A DNA stretch of 64,000 nt. Source: Aureimonas endophytica. Its GTDB lineage: Bacteria > Pseudomonadota > Alphaproteobacteria > Rhizobiales > Rhizobiaceae. The DNA lies in contig NZ_BMIQ01000011.1 of assembly GCF_014642635.1 (NCBI RefSeq), positions 1-64,000 on the forward strand. Reading direction: 5' to 3'. Below the pieces are notes generated by a model. It saw only the letters and a program-made list of their open reading frames with translations, had not been told where the DNA came from and ran no database searches. Each line of letters starts with the position of its first letter. The first letter of the stretch is position 1. The position numbers and the translations under genes are program-made. This document shows positions 26,590 to 34,029 of the stretch, piece after piece.

Positions 26590-27750
26590 ATGACGACCAC
26601 GATCCTGGGTCTCGATCCGGCGCAGATCGAGCGGCAGAAGGCGGTGGCGACGGCGCGCGAGATCGCCCAGCAGCCGCGCCTCTGGCGCGAGACGGCGGCG
26701 GGCATCGCCGCGCGGCGGGCGGAGATCGCAGCCTTTCTCGATCCCCTGCTCGCCCGCCCCGAGCTGCGCGTCGTCCTGACCGGGGCCGGCACCTCGGCCT
26801 TCGCCGGCGAGATCCTCGCCCCCGATCTCTCGGCGGCGCTCGGCCGGCGCGTCGAGGCGATCGCCACGACGGATATCGTCGCCCGTCCCGCCGATGCCTT
26901 CGCCGGCGGGCGTCCCGTTCTCCTCGTTTCCTTCGCGCGCTCCGGCAACAGCCCGGAAAGCGTCGCGGCGACGGAGCTCGCCGACCAGTGCCTCGGCGAG
27001 GTCCATCACCTGATCGTCACCTGCAACGGCGAGGGCGAGCTGTTCCGCCGCCACCAGGGCGCGGCGGGTTCGCTCGTGCTCCTGATGCCGGACGGCTCGA
27101 ACGACGAGGGCTTCGCGATGACGTCGAGCGTCACCTCGATGATGCTCGCCGCCGCCCTGGCGCTGACCGGCGCGACGGCCCCTTCCGACCTCGCCGAGCC
27201 GCTGGCGCTCGCCGCCGAAAGCGTCCTCGGCACGCGCGCGCCGGAGATCGGCGCCCTCGCCGCGCGACGCTTCGAGCGGATCGTCTATCTCGGCTCCGGC
27301 GCCTTCAAGGGCCTCGCCCGCGAGGCGGCGCTGAAGGTGATGGAGCTCACCGCCGGCGAGGCGCTGGCCTATGCCGACACGCCGCTCGGCTTCCGCCACG
27401 GGCCGAAGGCGCTGCTGAACGAGCGCTGCGTCGCCTTCGTCTTCGTCGCGAACGATCCCCATGCCAGGGCCTATGACCGCGACATCCTCGCCGAGCTCGC
27501 CGGCCAGCTCGGCGGCGGCCAGGTCGTCGCCATCGGCGCGGAGGCGGCCGGGAGCGGCACCGGCGCCTGGACCCTGCCGGCGCTCGCCGGCCTGCCGGAC
27601 TGGCAGGCGGCGCTGCCGCTTCTCGTCCACGCCCAGCTCTTCGCCCTCCAGGCCTCGCTGGCGCTCGGCAAGAGCGTCGACAATCCCTTCCCATCGGGCG
27701 AGGTGAACCGCGTCGTCCAGGGCGTCACCATCCATCCCTATGCCGGCTGA
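26590..27750 (+). CDS. SIS-domain amino-sugar isomerase/deaminase (AgaS-like)
   Basis: A 386-residue protein with two sugar isomerase (SIS) domains (about 45-190 and 215-365). It contains LTGAGTSAFAGE, SFARSGNSPESVAA, LGSGAFKGLAREAALKVME and the loop DTPLGFRHGPKALLNE. These match the AgaS family, whose members isomerise and deaminate amino-sugar 6-phosphates or isomerise tagatose-6-phosphate. The next gene, a GlcNAc-type kinase, supports an amino-sugar phosphate as substrate. It lacks the N-terminal glutaminase domain of GlmS, so it is not a biosynthetic enzyme. A GAGGACAGAC ribosome site precedes the ATG. Confidence 0.85.
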   Translation: MTTTILGLDPAQIERQKAVATAREIAQQPRLWRETAAGIAARRAEIAAFLDPLLARPELRVVLTGAGTSAFAGEILAPDLSAALGRRVEAIATTDIVARPADAFAGGRPVLLVSFARSGNSPESVAATELADQCLGEVHHLIVTCNGEGELFRRHQGAAGSLVLLMPDGSNDEGFAMTSSVTSMMLAAALALTGATAPSDLAEPLALAAESVLGTRAPEIGALAARRFERIVYLGSGAFKGLAREAALKVMELTAGEALAYADTPLGFRHGPKALLNERCVAFVFVANDPHARAYDRDILAELAGQLGGGQVVAIGAEAAGSGTGAWTLPALAGLPDWQAALPLLVHAQLFALQASLALGKSVDNPFPSGEVNRVVQGVTIHPYAG

Positions 27751-28708
27751 GGCGCCGGGCGCCGCCTTTCTCGGCGTCGACGGCGGCGGCACGAAGACGG
27801 CCTTCTGCCTCATCGACGGCGCCGGCACGGTGCTCGCCGAAGCCGAGACCGGCACCTCCGCCTTCCTGTCGGTCGGCTTCGCCGAGGTGGAGCGGGTGCT
27901 GGCGGCGGGCATCGCCGAGATCTGCGGCAAGGCGGGCTTCTCGCGCGACGAGATCGCGCGGGCCTTCTTCGGCCTGCCCGCCTATGGCGAGGTGCCGGAC
28001 GCGATCCTCCGGCTCGACGCCCTCGCGGCGCGTGCCCTCGGCCACGGCCGCCTGTCCTGCGACAACGACATGGTGGCCGGCTGGGCCGGCTCGCTCGGCC
28101 TTGCCGACGGCATCAACGTCATCGGCGGCACCGGCTCGATGACCTATGGCGAGCGGCGCGGCCGGGGCCTGCGCTGCGGCGGCTGGGGCGAGATCGTCGG
28201 CGACGAGGGCTCGGGCTTCTGGATCGGCCGGGAAGCGCTGCGCCTCTTCTCGCGCATGAGCGACGGTCGCCTTTCGCGGACGCCCCTCTACGACCGGCTG
28301 CGTTCGCATCTCGGCCTTCGCGCCGATCTCGAACTGGTCGACATCGTGCACAATCGCTGGCAGGGCGGGCGGACGGCGATCGCGGCGCTGGCGCGGCTCG
28401 TGGGGCAAGCGGCGGCCGAGGGCGACGAAACGGCGGAAGGGCTCTTCCGCGATGCCGCCTCGGAACTGGCGCTGCTGGTCGCGACGACGCGCGCCGGCCT
28501 CGGCTTCGCGGCGGACGAGCGTGTCCCGGTCTCCTGGTCAGGCGGCCTCTTTTCCGCCGGCTCGCCGCTGCCCGCGCTGTTCGCGGCACGGCTGGAGGCC
28601 GATCCGAGACCCTACCGCCTCGTCGCCCCCCTCCATTCCCCGGCCTTCGGCGCGGCCCTCAATGCGCGGCGGGCGTTCGAGAAGGAGACGAATCCGTTCG
28701 ACGGTTGA
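27740..28708 (+). CDS. BadF/BadG-family N-acetylglucosamine kinase-like protein
   Basis: A 322-residue ASKHA-fold kinase. The phosphate loop GVDGGGTKT is at about 12-20, CDNDMVAGWAGSLG carries the catalytic Asp region, the adenosine motif is INVIGGTGSM, and GGWGEIVGDEGSGFWIG is typical of GlcNAc kinases. It should phosphorylate an N-acetylhexosamine with ATP in the cytoplasm. It overlaps the end of the SIS gene by 11 bp and is the last gene of the operon. No N-acetylglucosamine-6-phosphate deacetylase is present in the window, so that step, if used, must be encoded elsewhere. Confidence 0.87.
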   Translation: MPAEAPGAAFLGVDGGGTKTAFCLIDGAGTVLAEAETGTSAFLSVGFAEVERVLAAGIAEICGKAGFSRDEIARAFFGLPAYGEVPDAILRLDALAARALGHGRLSCDNDMVAGWAGSLGLADGINVIGGTGSMTYGERRGRGLRCGGWGEIVGDEGSGFWIGREALRLFSRMSDGRLSRTPLYDRLRSHLGLRADLELVDIVHNRWQGGRTAIAALARLVGQAAAEGDETAEGLFRDAASELALLVATTRAGLGFAADERVPVSWSGGLFSAGSPLPALFAARLEADPRPYRLVAPLHSPAFGAALNARRAFEKETNPFDG

Positions 28709-28767
28709 AGGTCTTCCGCTCCGCCGACAGCGAGGCCTCTCAATGCCTGCCACTTCCTTATCCGCGT

Positions 28768-28903
28768 CGTCATCCCGGGCTTGACCCGGGATCCATGCCT
28801 CTGCCTCTCCGTTCGAAGACGTCGGAAATCTGTCCCTCCTGTCGCCCGCCATGCCCTGCCATAGCCGATTTGGCATGGATCCCGGGTCAAGCCCGGGATG
28901 ACG
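28768..28903. repeat. Dispersed palindromic element, copy 3 (GGG/CCC subtype)
   Basis: Perfect 26-bp arms at 28768-28793 and 28878-28903. Relative to copies 1 and 2 the arms differ at paired positions (CCCGGGCTTGACCCGGG instead of CCCGGCCTTGAGCCGGG), and both arms changed together so pairing is kept. It lies between the convergent kinase and fumarase genes. Confidence 0.85.
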
Positions 28904-28951
28904 AGGCGGAGGGCGAGAGGCCACCCGCGACGGCGCGGCGAGACTGTCGCA

Positions 28952-30493
28952 TCACGACGAGGATGCGAGCGGCGCGCCGGCATGGGTGATGGCGGGTCGG
29001 CGCCATTGCGGCGGGCCGGTGCGGTGGATCGAGGTGCCCTCCGTATCGACCGCGACGGTCACCGGCATGTCCTCGACCACGAATTCGTGGATCGCCTCCA
29101 TGCCGAGATCCTCGAAGGCGAGGACGCGGGCCGCCTTCACCGCCTTGGCGACGAGATAGGCGGCGCCGCCGACGGCGATGAGATAGGCCGCGCCATGGCG
29201 GCGGATCGAGTCGATCGCCGCCGGCCCCCGCTCCGCCTTGCCGATCATCACGAGAAGGCCCGTGGCATCGAGGACGAGATCGGTGAAGCCGTCCATCCGC
29301 GTCGAGGTCGTCGGGCCGGCGGGGCCGACCACCTCGTCGCGCACGGCATCGACCGGCCCGACATAGTAGATCGCCCGGTTGCGGAGATCGACCGGCAGCG
29401 GCTCGCCGCGCCGGATCATCTCGGCCAGCCGCTTGTGCGCGGCGTCGCGCCCGGTCAGCATCCGCCCCGAAAGAAGCAGCGCCTCGCCGGCGCGCCAGGT
29501 CGCGACCTCCTCCTGCGTCAGGCGATCGAGATCGACCCGGCGGGCCTTGGTCTCCGCCTCTGCCCTGTCGAGCTCCGGCCAGAGCGACAGGTCGGGCGGC
29601 ACCAGCCTCGCCGGCCCCGAGCCGTCGAGCGTGAAGGTGAGATGGCGGTCGGCGGCGCATTGCGGAATGAGCCCGACCGGCTTCGAGGCGGCATGGCAGG
29701 GATGGGAGCGGAGCTTGACGTCGACCACCGTCGTCAGCCCGCCGAGCCCTTGCGCCCCGATGCCGAGGGCATTCACCCGCTCGTAGATCTCGAGCCGCAG
29801 TTCCTCCAGCGGCGAGGCGGGCCCGCGCCGGAGAAGCTCGGCCATGTCGATCGGCTCCAGCAGCGCTTCCTTGGCCATCAGCATCGCCTTCTCGGCCGTG
29901 CCGCCGACGCCGATGCCGAGAAGGCCCGGCGGGCACCAGCCGGCGCCCAGCGTCTCCACCGTTTCCACCACCCAGTCGGCGACGGAGGCGGCGGGGGCGA
30001 GATTGGCGAATTTCGCCTTGTTCTCCGAACCGCCGCCCTTGGCCGCGACGGTGATCGTCAGCGCGTCGCCGGCGGTGACGTCGAAATGCACGACGGCCGG
30101 CGTGTTGTCGCCGGTATTCTTGCGCCCGAAGAGCGGGTCCCTGACGATCGAGGCGCGCAAGGGGTTGTCGGGATCGGTATAGGCCTTCGCGACGCCCTCG
30201 TTGATGAGCTCGGCGAGCGGGCGCGTCGTCTCGATCCGCGCCCCGAGGCCAAGCTTGACGAAGACGTTCACGGTTCCCGTATCCTGGCAGATCGGCCGGC
30301 GGCCGAAGGCGGCCATGCGCGAATTGATCAGGATCTGGCGGATGGCGTCGCGCGCCGCCGGGCTCGCCTCGCGCTCATAGGCCTCCGCGAGGCTCTTCAC
30401 GAAGCTCGGCGGATGATAGACGGCGATATATTGCAGGGCATCGGCGACGGAGGCGACGAGATCGGCCTCGCGGATCGGCGGGCGGGCGCTCAT
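28952..30493 (-). CDS. Class I (iron-sulfur) fumarate hydratase family, possibly a mesaconase
   Basis: A 513-residue protein with fused alpha and beta parts of oxygen-sensitive class I fumarases. Candidate [4Fe-4S] ligands are Cys69 (CQDTGT), Cys187 (WCPPG) and Cys279 (QCAADRH). KGGGSENKA and GPTTSTRMDGF are conserved substrate-loop blocks. The family adds water to fumarate, and some members prefer mesaconate, forming (S)-citramalate. Here it overlaps a CitE-like lyase and faces a CaiB CoA-transferase, the set needed to take mesaconate through citramalyl-CoA to pyruvate and acetyl-CoA. A mesaconase role is therefore a reasonable inference. A plain fumarase role cannot be excluded. The start is set by the ATGA overlap. 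Confidence 0.85.
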   Translation of the reverse strand: MSARPPIREADLVASVADALQYIAVYHPPSFVKSLAEAYEREASPAARDAIRQILINSRMAAFGRRPICQDTGTVNVFVKLGLGARIETTRPLAELINEGVAKAYTDPDNPLRASIVRDPLFGRKNTGDNTPAVVHFDVTAGDALTITVAAKGGGSENKAKFANLAPAASVADWVVETVETLGAGWCPPGLLGIGVGGTAEKAMLMAKEALLEPIDMAELLRRGPASPLEELRLEIYERVNALGIGAQGLGGLTTVVDVKLRSHPCHAASKPVGLIPQCAADRHLTFTLDGSGPARLVPPDLSLWPELDRAEAETKARRVDLDRLTQEEVATWRAGEALLLSGRMLTGRDAAHKRLAEMIRRGEPLPVDLRNRAIYYVGPVDAVRDEVVGPAGPTTSTRMDGFTDLVLDATGLLVMIGKAERGPAAIDSIRRHGAAYLIAVGGAAYLVAKAVKAARVLAFEDLGMEAIHEFVVEDMPVTVAVDTEGTSIHRTGPPQWRRPAITHAGAPLASSS

Positions 30494-31308
30494 GCCGCGC
30501 CTCCCCCGGCACGGCGAAGCAGCGTCTCGGCCCGAAGCCGCACCGGCGCGTCCACCATCTCGCCGTCGAGCGCCACCGCGCCGCCCGCCCGCCCGGCGGC
30601 GAGGACGCGGGTCGCCCAGGCGATCTCCTCGGCGCCCGGCCCGAAGCCGGCGCGGGCCGGCGCGATCTGCGCCGGATGGATGAGGAGCTTGCCGGCGAAG
30701 CCGAGGCCGGCGGCATAGGCGGCGTCGCCCCGAATCGCGGCCTCGTCGCGCACCGCCGCCGTCACGCCGTCCACCGGCCCGGCGCGGCCGGCGAGCCGGC
30801 TCGCCAGCACGAGTTCCAGCCGGGCGAGAAGCAGCGCCTCGCGCTCGTGGCGGCAGCCGAGATCGGCGGCGAAGTCGAAGGAGCCGAAGGCGAGGCGGCC
30901 GGCGGCGCCGGCGAGCGCCCGGGCATTGGCGATCCCCTTGGCGCTTTCGACGAGGGCGACGACGGGCCTGCCCGTCGCGCGCCGCGCCGCCTCGACCTCG
31001 TCCGCGCCCTCGGCCTTCGGCAGGACGAGCGCGGCGAAGGGCAGTTCGGCGGCGAGCGCCAGATCGGCGGCATGGCCGGCGGCCCCGACCGGATTGACCC
31101 GCAGGAGCACCGGGCAAGGCGCCGACGCGACCATCGCCCCGGCATCGGCGAGGCCGGCGCGCGCGCCATCCTTGGCGCCGGGCGCGACGGCGTCCTCCAG
31201 GTCGACGATCACGGCCTCCGCCCCGGCCGCGAAGGCCTTGGCGAAGCGCTCCGGCCGGTCGGCCGGCACGAACAGGAACAGCGCGGCATTGTCGATGGCG
31301 GACGGCAT
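30490..31308 (-). CDS. HpcH/HpaI aldolase/CitE-like CoA-ester lyase
   Basis: A 272-residue TIM-barrel lyase. Key blocks are FVPADRPERFAKA (CoA-binding Arg region), VIVDLEDAV (metal Glu/Asp), LPKAEG, LVESAKGIANA and FGSFDFAADLG (metal Asp). This matches the CitE/malyl-CoA/citramalyl-CoA lyase family, which cleaves 2- or 3-hydroxyacyl-CoA esters. The start at 31308 has AGGAGGAAGCC directly upstream; a longer in-frame extension to 31410 runs into the divergent promoter with LysR boxes. It is first in a two-gene operon with the class I hydratase. Citramalyl-CoA or malyl-CoA are the likeliest substrates. Confidence 0.87.
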   Translation of the reverse strand: MPSAIDNAALFLFVPADRPERFAKAFAAGAEAVIVDLEDAVAPGAKDGARAGLADAGAMVASAPCPVLLRVNPVGAAGHAADLALAAELPFAALVLPKAEGADEVEAARRATGRPVVALVESAKGIANARALAGAAGRLAFGSFDFAADLGCRHEREALLLARLELVLASRLAGRAGPVDGVTAAVRDEAAIRGDAAYAAGLGFAGKLLIHPAQIAPARAGFGPGAEEIAWATRVLAAGRAGGAVALDGEMVDAPVRLRAETLLRRAGGGAA

Positions 31309-31380
31309 GGGCTTCCTCCTCCCCTCCTCTCTCTGCGTCCGTCGGGCGCCTGGCGGAAATAGCGTTTCGCGTGGTCCCTC

Positions 31381-31425
31381 ATAGCTTCGCCCTATCGCGG
31401 CCCGGCCCATAGCGGAGCGCTATGG
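31381..31425. promoter_or_regulatory. Two LysR-type boxes between CitE-like and CaiB genes
   Basis: Box 1 is ATAG-CTTCGCC-CTAT at 31381-31395. Box 2 is CCATAGCG-GAG-CGCTATGG at 31407-31425, a perfect 8-bp-arm dyad whose core is also ATAG-N7-CTAT. Centres are 28 bp apart, in the divergent promoter region. The T-N11-A geometry is that of LysR regulators, and a LysR gene lies at 32718. Related boxes occur at 33851 and 35521. Confidence 0.7.
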
Positions 31426-31510
31426 ACAAGGAAGGACATCGCTATTGGCCGCTCCCGCCCTCCGCTCGCTAAGGTCCGGAAACGTTTCGTCTTCATCGGG
31501 AGCGCCGGCC

Positions 31511-32671
31511 TTGAACACCGATCTCCAGGATCTCGTCGTCGTCTCCGTCGAGCAGGCGGTGGCGGCGCCCTATCTGTCGAGCCGGCTCGCCGATGCCGGC
31601 GCCCGCGTCATCAAGGTCGAGCGGCCGGACGGCGATTTCGCCCGGGGCTACGACAGGCTGGTGATGGGCGAGAGCGCCTATTTCGTCTGGCTGAACCGGG
31701 GCAAGGAATCGATCTGCCTCGACCTGAAGGAGGCGGACGACCAGGCGGTGCTCCGCCGGATGATCGACGGGGCGGATGTCTTCGTCCAGAATCTGGCGCC
31801 CGGCGTCATCGACCGGCTCGGCTTTGCGCCCGAGGCGCTGCGCCGGCGCAACCCGCGCCTCATCACCTGCTCGATCTCCGGCTACGGCGTCGAGGGTCCC
31901 TATCGCGACCTGAAGGCCTACGATCTCCTCGTCCAGGCGGAAAGCGGCCTGTCGACCATCACCGGCAACGAGCACGGCATGGCGCGGGTCGGCGTCTCGG
32001 TCTGCGACATCGCCGCCGGCATGACCGCCTTCCAGGCGGTGCTCCAAGCGCTGATCGGCCGGGGCCGGACCGGCGAGGGCCGGCATATCGACGTGTCGCT
32101 CTACCACGCGCTCGCCGACTGGATGAACGTGCCGTATCTGCAATATGTCTATGGCGGCAAGGAGCCGGCGCGCAGCGGCCTCAACCATCCGACCATCGCG
32201 CCCTACGGCGCCTATGCCTGCCGCGACGGGGCGGCGGTGCTCTTCTCGATCCAGAACGAGCGCGAATGGGTCAATCTCTGCCGCGACGTGCTCCTGGCCC
32301 CCGAGGTCGCGACCGATCCCCTGTTCAAGGACAACAGCCACCGCGTCGCCAACCGCGCGCATCTCGACGCCATCGTCACCGGCGCTTTCGCCAAGGCCGA
32401 CCGCGCGGAGATGATCGAGCGCCTGGAGCGCGCCCGCATCGCCTATGGCCGCGTCAGCTCGATGCGGGATCTGGCGAGCCATCCGCAGAACCGCTTCGTC
32501 ACGGTCGAGACGCCGGCCGGACCGGTGCGCCATCTGGCGCCCGGCGCCCGCTTCGACGGGCGCGACGCCGAATTCCGCAAGGTTCCGGCGCTCGGCGAGC
32601 ACAGCGAGGCGCTGCGGCGCGAATTCGGCGCCGGCGGCGCGATGGACGGCGCGGCCCGACGCCGCGCCTGA
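31511..32671 (+). CDS. CaiB/BaiF-type (class III) CoA-transferase
   Basis: About 386 residues from a TTG at 31511, preceded by GGGAGC; the translated start LNTDLQDLVVVSVEQAVAAP matches the usual family N-terminus. An alternative TTG at 31445 adds 22 residues. Conserved blocks: ARVIKVERPDGDFARGYD, WLNRGKESICLDLK, SISGYGVEGPY, SVCDIAAGMTAFQ. Class III CoA-transferases move CoA between organic acids by an Asp-linked intermediate, often with succinyl-CoA as donor. Opposite the CitE-like lyase and class I hydratase, it could activate citramalate, mesaconate or itaconate. It lies 46 bp before the LysR gene on the same strand. Confidence 0.88.
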   Translation: MNTDLQDLVVVSVEQAVAAPYLSSRLADAGARVIKVERPDGDFARGYDRLVMGESAYFVWLNRGKESICLDLKEADDQAVLRRMIDGADVFVQNLAPGVIDRLGFAPEALRRRNPRLITCSISGYGVEGPYRDLKAYDLLVQAESGLSTITGNEHGMARVGVSVCDIAAGMTAFQAVLQALIGRGRTGEGRHIDVSLYHALADWMNVPYLQYVYGGKEPARSGLNHPTIAPYGAYACRDGAAVLFSIQNEREWVNLCRDVLLAPEVATDPLFKDNSHRVANRAHLDAIVTGAFAKADRAEMIERLERARIAYGRVSSMRDLASHPQNRFVTVETPAGPVRHLAPGARFDGRDAEFRKVPALGEHSEALRREFGAGGAMDGAARRRA

Positions 32672-32717
32672 CGGCAACCCGCGCGCGGGCTATCTTCCTC
32701 GAGGGGAGGATTCGCGC

Positions 32718-33665
32718 GTGGATGTCAGGCAGCTTCGTTACTTCGTCGCGATCGTCGAAAGCGGCTCGATCTCGCGCGCCGCGCAACGGCTCAACGTCGC
32801 GCAGCCCTCGCTCAGCCTGCATATCCGCAACATGGAGGCCGATCTCGGCGTGCCGCTGCTCTTCCGCACGCCGCAGGGCGTGCAGGCGACGGAGGCGGGC
32901 GAGATCCTCCTGCGCAATGCCCGCACCATCGTCGCCCAGTTCGAGGAGGCCGAGCGCGAGATCCGCGGCAGCGGCCTGGAGCCCGCCGGCGAGGTGCGCC
33001 TCGGCCTGCCCTCCTCCATCGCCCAGGTGCTCGGCGTGCCGCTCGTCCTCGCCGCGCGGGAGCAGTTGCCGAAGGTGAAGCTGCGCATCGCCGAGGCGAT
33101 GAGCGGCTACGTCCTCGACTGGCTGCGCCTCGGGCGCGTCGATCTCGGCCTGCTCTACGCCTTCGTCGAGGATCGGGGCCTGCGCTCCATCGGCCTCCTG
33201 TCGGAGGCGCTGCATCTCTTCGGCCCGGCCGGCGATCCCGACGAAGATGCCCTGCCGCCGGCGGGCGCGCCGGTGCCGATCGGCGCGCTGGCCGGCCTGC
33301 CGCTGATCCTGCCGAGCCCCGGCCACGGCCTGCGCGATCTGGTGGAGGAAAAGGCGGCGGCCGAGGGCGCGCGTCTCGGCGCCGCGATCGAGATCGACGC
33401 CTATGGCGCGATCAAGACGCTGGTCGAGCGCGGCCTCGGCTTCTCGGTCCTGCCCGCCCATGCCATCCGGCGCGAGACGGAGGACGGGCGCCTGCGCGCC
33501 TGGCCCTTCGAGCCGGCCTTCCTGCGCACCGTCCACCTGGTCGAGCCGATCGACCGGCCGCTCTCCCAGGCGGTCCGCGCCGTGGAATCCCTCTGCCGCC
33601 GCACCCTGCGCGACCTCGTGCGCTCCGGCGCCTGGAGCGGCGCGCAGATGCGGGTCAGCGGCTGA
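32718..33665 (+). CDS. LysR-type transcriptional regulator
   Basis: A 315-residue regulator from a GTG at 32718 with GAGGGGAGGA 7 bases upstream. The HTH is at about 4-62 (GSISRAAQRLNVAQPSLSLHI), and the effector domain carries LPSSIAQVLGVPLV and an acidic-ligand-type fold related to the Nac/CynR branch. It follows the CaiB gene in the same direction. LysR boxes with ATAG-N7-CTAT cores lie upstream of CaiB, of the CitE-like gene and of the following aldehyde dehydrogenase. I infer that this protein controls the whole island, with an organic acid or acyl-CoA intermediate as co-inducer. Confidence 0.88.
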   Translation: MDVRQLRYFVAIVESGSISRAAQRLNVAQPSLSLHIRNMEADLGVPLLFRTPQGVQATEAGEILLRNARTIVAQFEEAEREIRGSGLEPAGEVRLGLPSSIAQVLGVPLVLAAREQLPKVKLRIAEAMSGYVLDWLRLGRVDLGLLYAFVEDRGLRSIGLLSEALHLFGPAGDPDEDALPPAGAPVPIGALAGLPLILPSPGHGLRDLVEEKAAAEGARLGAAIEIDAYGAIKTLVERGLGFSVLPAHAIRRETEDGRLRAWPFEPAFLRTVHLVEPIDRPLSQAVRAVESLCRRTLRDLVRSGAWSGAQMRVSG

Positions 33666-33682
33666 ACCGACCGCGCCACCGC

Positions 33683-33803
33683 GTCCCTCTCCCGAGCCGG
33701 GAGAGGGTGCCGGCAGGCGGGTGAGGGAGCCGTAGGGCGCCGGCGTTGGCGCCCGTCACTCCCTCATCCCGCTGCCGCGACCTTCTCCCGGCTCGGGAGA
33801 AGG
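33683..33803. repeat. Composite hairpin element, type B
   Basis: Left hairpin CCCTCTCCCGAGCCGGGAGAGGG near 33685-33707, then CGGCAGGCGGGTGAGGGA and its partner TCCCTCATCCCGCTGCCG, and right hairpin CCTTCTCCCGGCTCGGGAGAAGG ending at 33803. The same element occurs at 38450-38570 and three times in the array at 54131-55320. It sits at the end of the LysR transcript and may act as a terminator or stabilising hairpin. Confidence 0.8.
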
Positions 33804-33850
33804 CGAAGCTTCCCGCGCCGCTCCCCGCTCTTCAACCGTTCGACATAGGC

Positions 33851-33867
33851 CATAGCGCCGGCCTATG
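33851..33867. promoter_or_regulatory. LysR-type box upstream of the aldehyde dehydrogenase
   Basis: CATAG-CGCCGGC-CTATG, perfect 5-bp arms with a 7-bp centre, 163 bp before the aldehyde dehydrogenase start. A further half site CATAG begins 7 bp before it. It has the same core as the boxes at 31381-31425, which suggests common control. Confidence 0.65.
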
Positions 33868-34029
33868 CGGGAAAGCGCAAACTTGTCTTGGCGGTCGCGG
33901 GCCAGGAGGCGGATACCTCGGCTCGAGCCGGTCGCGCGGACGCGCCGGGGAGGACGGCTGGAGCTCGGAGGGCTCGCCGTCCGGCGCGTCCGCCGCGCCT
34001 TTCGGACCACGGATGCGAGGAGCGCCCCC

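Larger units (their letters stand above)
33666..34029. other. Gene-free gap with a hairpin element and a LysR box
   Basis: This 364-bp gap holds the type B hairpin element (33683-33803) and a LysR-type box (33851-33867). It then leads into the aldehyde dehydrogenase ribosome site (GAGGAGCG, 8 bases before ATG). No credible gene is present. Confidence 0.7.

Noticed and set aside
33683-33803. Classical rho-independent terminator
   Set aside because: Stems are strong but no run of T follows on either strand, so I record it as a repeat element and leave termination as a possibility.
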